Part shown: positions 63,593 to 64,000 of the stretch, piece after piece
Numbering within the stretch: the stretch's first letter is position 1
How the letters are laid out: every line of letters starts with the position of its first letter
Assembly (NCBI GenBank): GCA_020852515.1
Contig: JADZAS010000013.1
Coordinates: forward strand, 434,001 to 498,000
Length of the DNA: 64,000 nt
DNA from: Phycisphaerales bacterium
GTDB lineage: Bacteria > Planctomycetota > Phycisphaerae > Phycisphaerales > UBA5793
Direction of reading: 5' to 3'
The notes under the pieces: generated by a model
The model's input: the letters and a program-made list of their open reading frames with translations, nothing else
Database searches by the model: none
What the model was told of the DNA's origin: nothing
Translations under genes and position numbers: made by a program

Positions 63593-64000
63593 ATCCTGCC
63601 TTGACGCCCGTGGTGCGAGCGTGCATCAGATCGGTCAACAGCCGCGCGTGCTCGGGCACGCAGCCCTGCTTCGAGCGGATAACCTCCAGGCCCGCGGCCG
63701 CGACCTCCGCGCGCCGCTGCGGACTGCCGAGCAGTTCGCGCACCACATGGGGCAGTTGTGCGGCGGTGGTTTGAATCATCCCCCCGCCGTCGAGCAGCGC
63801 GCGGGCGACGCTTTCGAAGTTGCGCACATCCGGGCCGACGATGACGGGCTTGCCCAGCGCGATGGGCTCCATCATGTCGCTGCCGCGCTGGTTGGAAAAC
63901 GTGCGGCCGACGATGATGAGATCGGCCAGGGCGTAGGCGGCGCGGAGTTCGCCGATCGAGTCGAGCAGGAAGCGGAAAACGTACCTGTCCCGTTTATTGT
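63561..64000 (-). CDS. waaA: 3' part of a Kdo-transferase-like (WaaA/KdtA) glycosyltransferase
   Basis: The frame is open to the window edge and 145 residues are visible. The C-terminal domain matches KdtA: LLDSIGELRAAYALADLIIV, GRTFSNQRGSDMMEPIALGK, PVIVGPDVRNFESVARALL. KdtA moves Kdo from CMP-Kdo to lipid A precursor at the inner membrane. The last 12 or so residues (AGSHAEPRSAQS) are encoded by the palindromic repeat, which supplies the stop codon. The 5' part lies outside the window. Confidence 0.85.
   Translation of the reverse strand, partial: NKRDRYVFRFLLDSIGELRAAYALADLIIVGRTFSNQRGSDMMEPIALGKPVIVGPDVRNFESVARALLDGGGMIQTTAAQLPHVVRELLGSPQRRAEVAAAGLEVIRSKQGCVPEHARLLTDLMHARTTGVKAGSHAEPRSAQS

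Overview
The window is GC-rich, densely packed bacterial chromosome that reads as Planctomycetota, most likely class Phycisphaerae. The evidence is a zinc ribbon of the CxKCGYDLRG type, a response regulator with an N-terminal excisionase-like helix-turn-helix, secreted proteins ending in an IPLPAPVWMG sorting signal, and many secreted beta-propeller proteins with a shared C-terminal module ending in C-A-T-S-N-V-A. The assignment is inference; no rRNA is present.

Layout. (1) 1-8053: end of an exopolysaccharide locus, with a chain-length/tyrosine-kinase protein, a polyprenyl-phosphate sugar transferase and a giant TPR protein in overlapping or closely spaced order. (2) 8054-10288: two paralogous secreted proteins with a PLPA-type C-terminal sorting signal. 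(3) 10649-15915: arsenic island, with ArsR, a YraQ/ArsP-like permease, an ArsE/ArsF/ArsG-like trio, a second ArsR, Acr3 and ArsC. Each ArsR gene has a palindromic operator inside its own promoter, and both look leaderless. (4) tRNA-Gly(CCC) and a decayed glycosyltransferase. (5) 17345-25538, minus strand: a Cus-type tripartite metal efflux operon with a Cys-rich leader protein and a three-repeat TRASH-like protein. (6) 25681-30877: M14 peptidase, STAS-like protein, alpha/beta hydrolase and a secreted protein. (7) 30988-37253, minus strand: four-gene operon of secreted propeller proteins (three kelch-type paralogs and one FG-GAP). (8) 37393-41438: a secreted haloalkane-dehalogenase-like hydrolase, then three unrelated genes separated by about 185-bp direct repeats, ending at tRNA-Ser(GGA). 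(9) 41603-48744: housekeeping genes (truB, tRNA-binding protein, HIT protein, response regulator, tsaB, pyruvate dehydrogenase E1 alpha/E1 beta/E2). (10) 48864-57723: more secreted proteins (M14 carboxypeptidase, FG-GAP, HAF-repeat) mixed with a MOSC protein, a CoA-binding protein, an AtoE-type transporter and a degraded gene. (11) 57846-64000: GNAT proteins, a methyltransferase, an MsbA-like ABC transporter, rpmA and the 3' part of a Kdo-transferase-like gene.

Most notable points. First, nine secreted proteins carry one of two conserved C-terminal modules that I do not recognise as a named domain. Second, the 38.4-41.4 kb stretch looks like a small gene-cassette array. Its boundary repeats are chimeras of the dehalogenase signal-peptide region and the 3' end of tRNA-Ser, joined at an 11-bp microhomology. 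Third, several genes appear to start at or within a few bases of their predicted transcription start.
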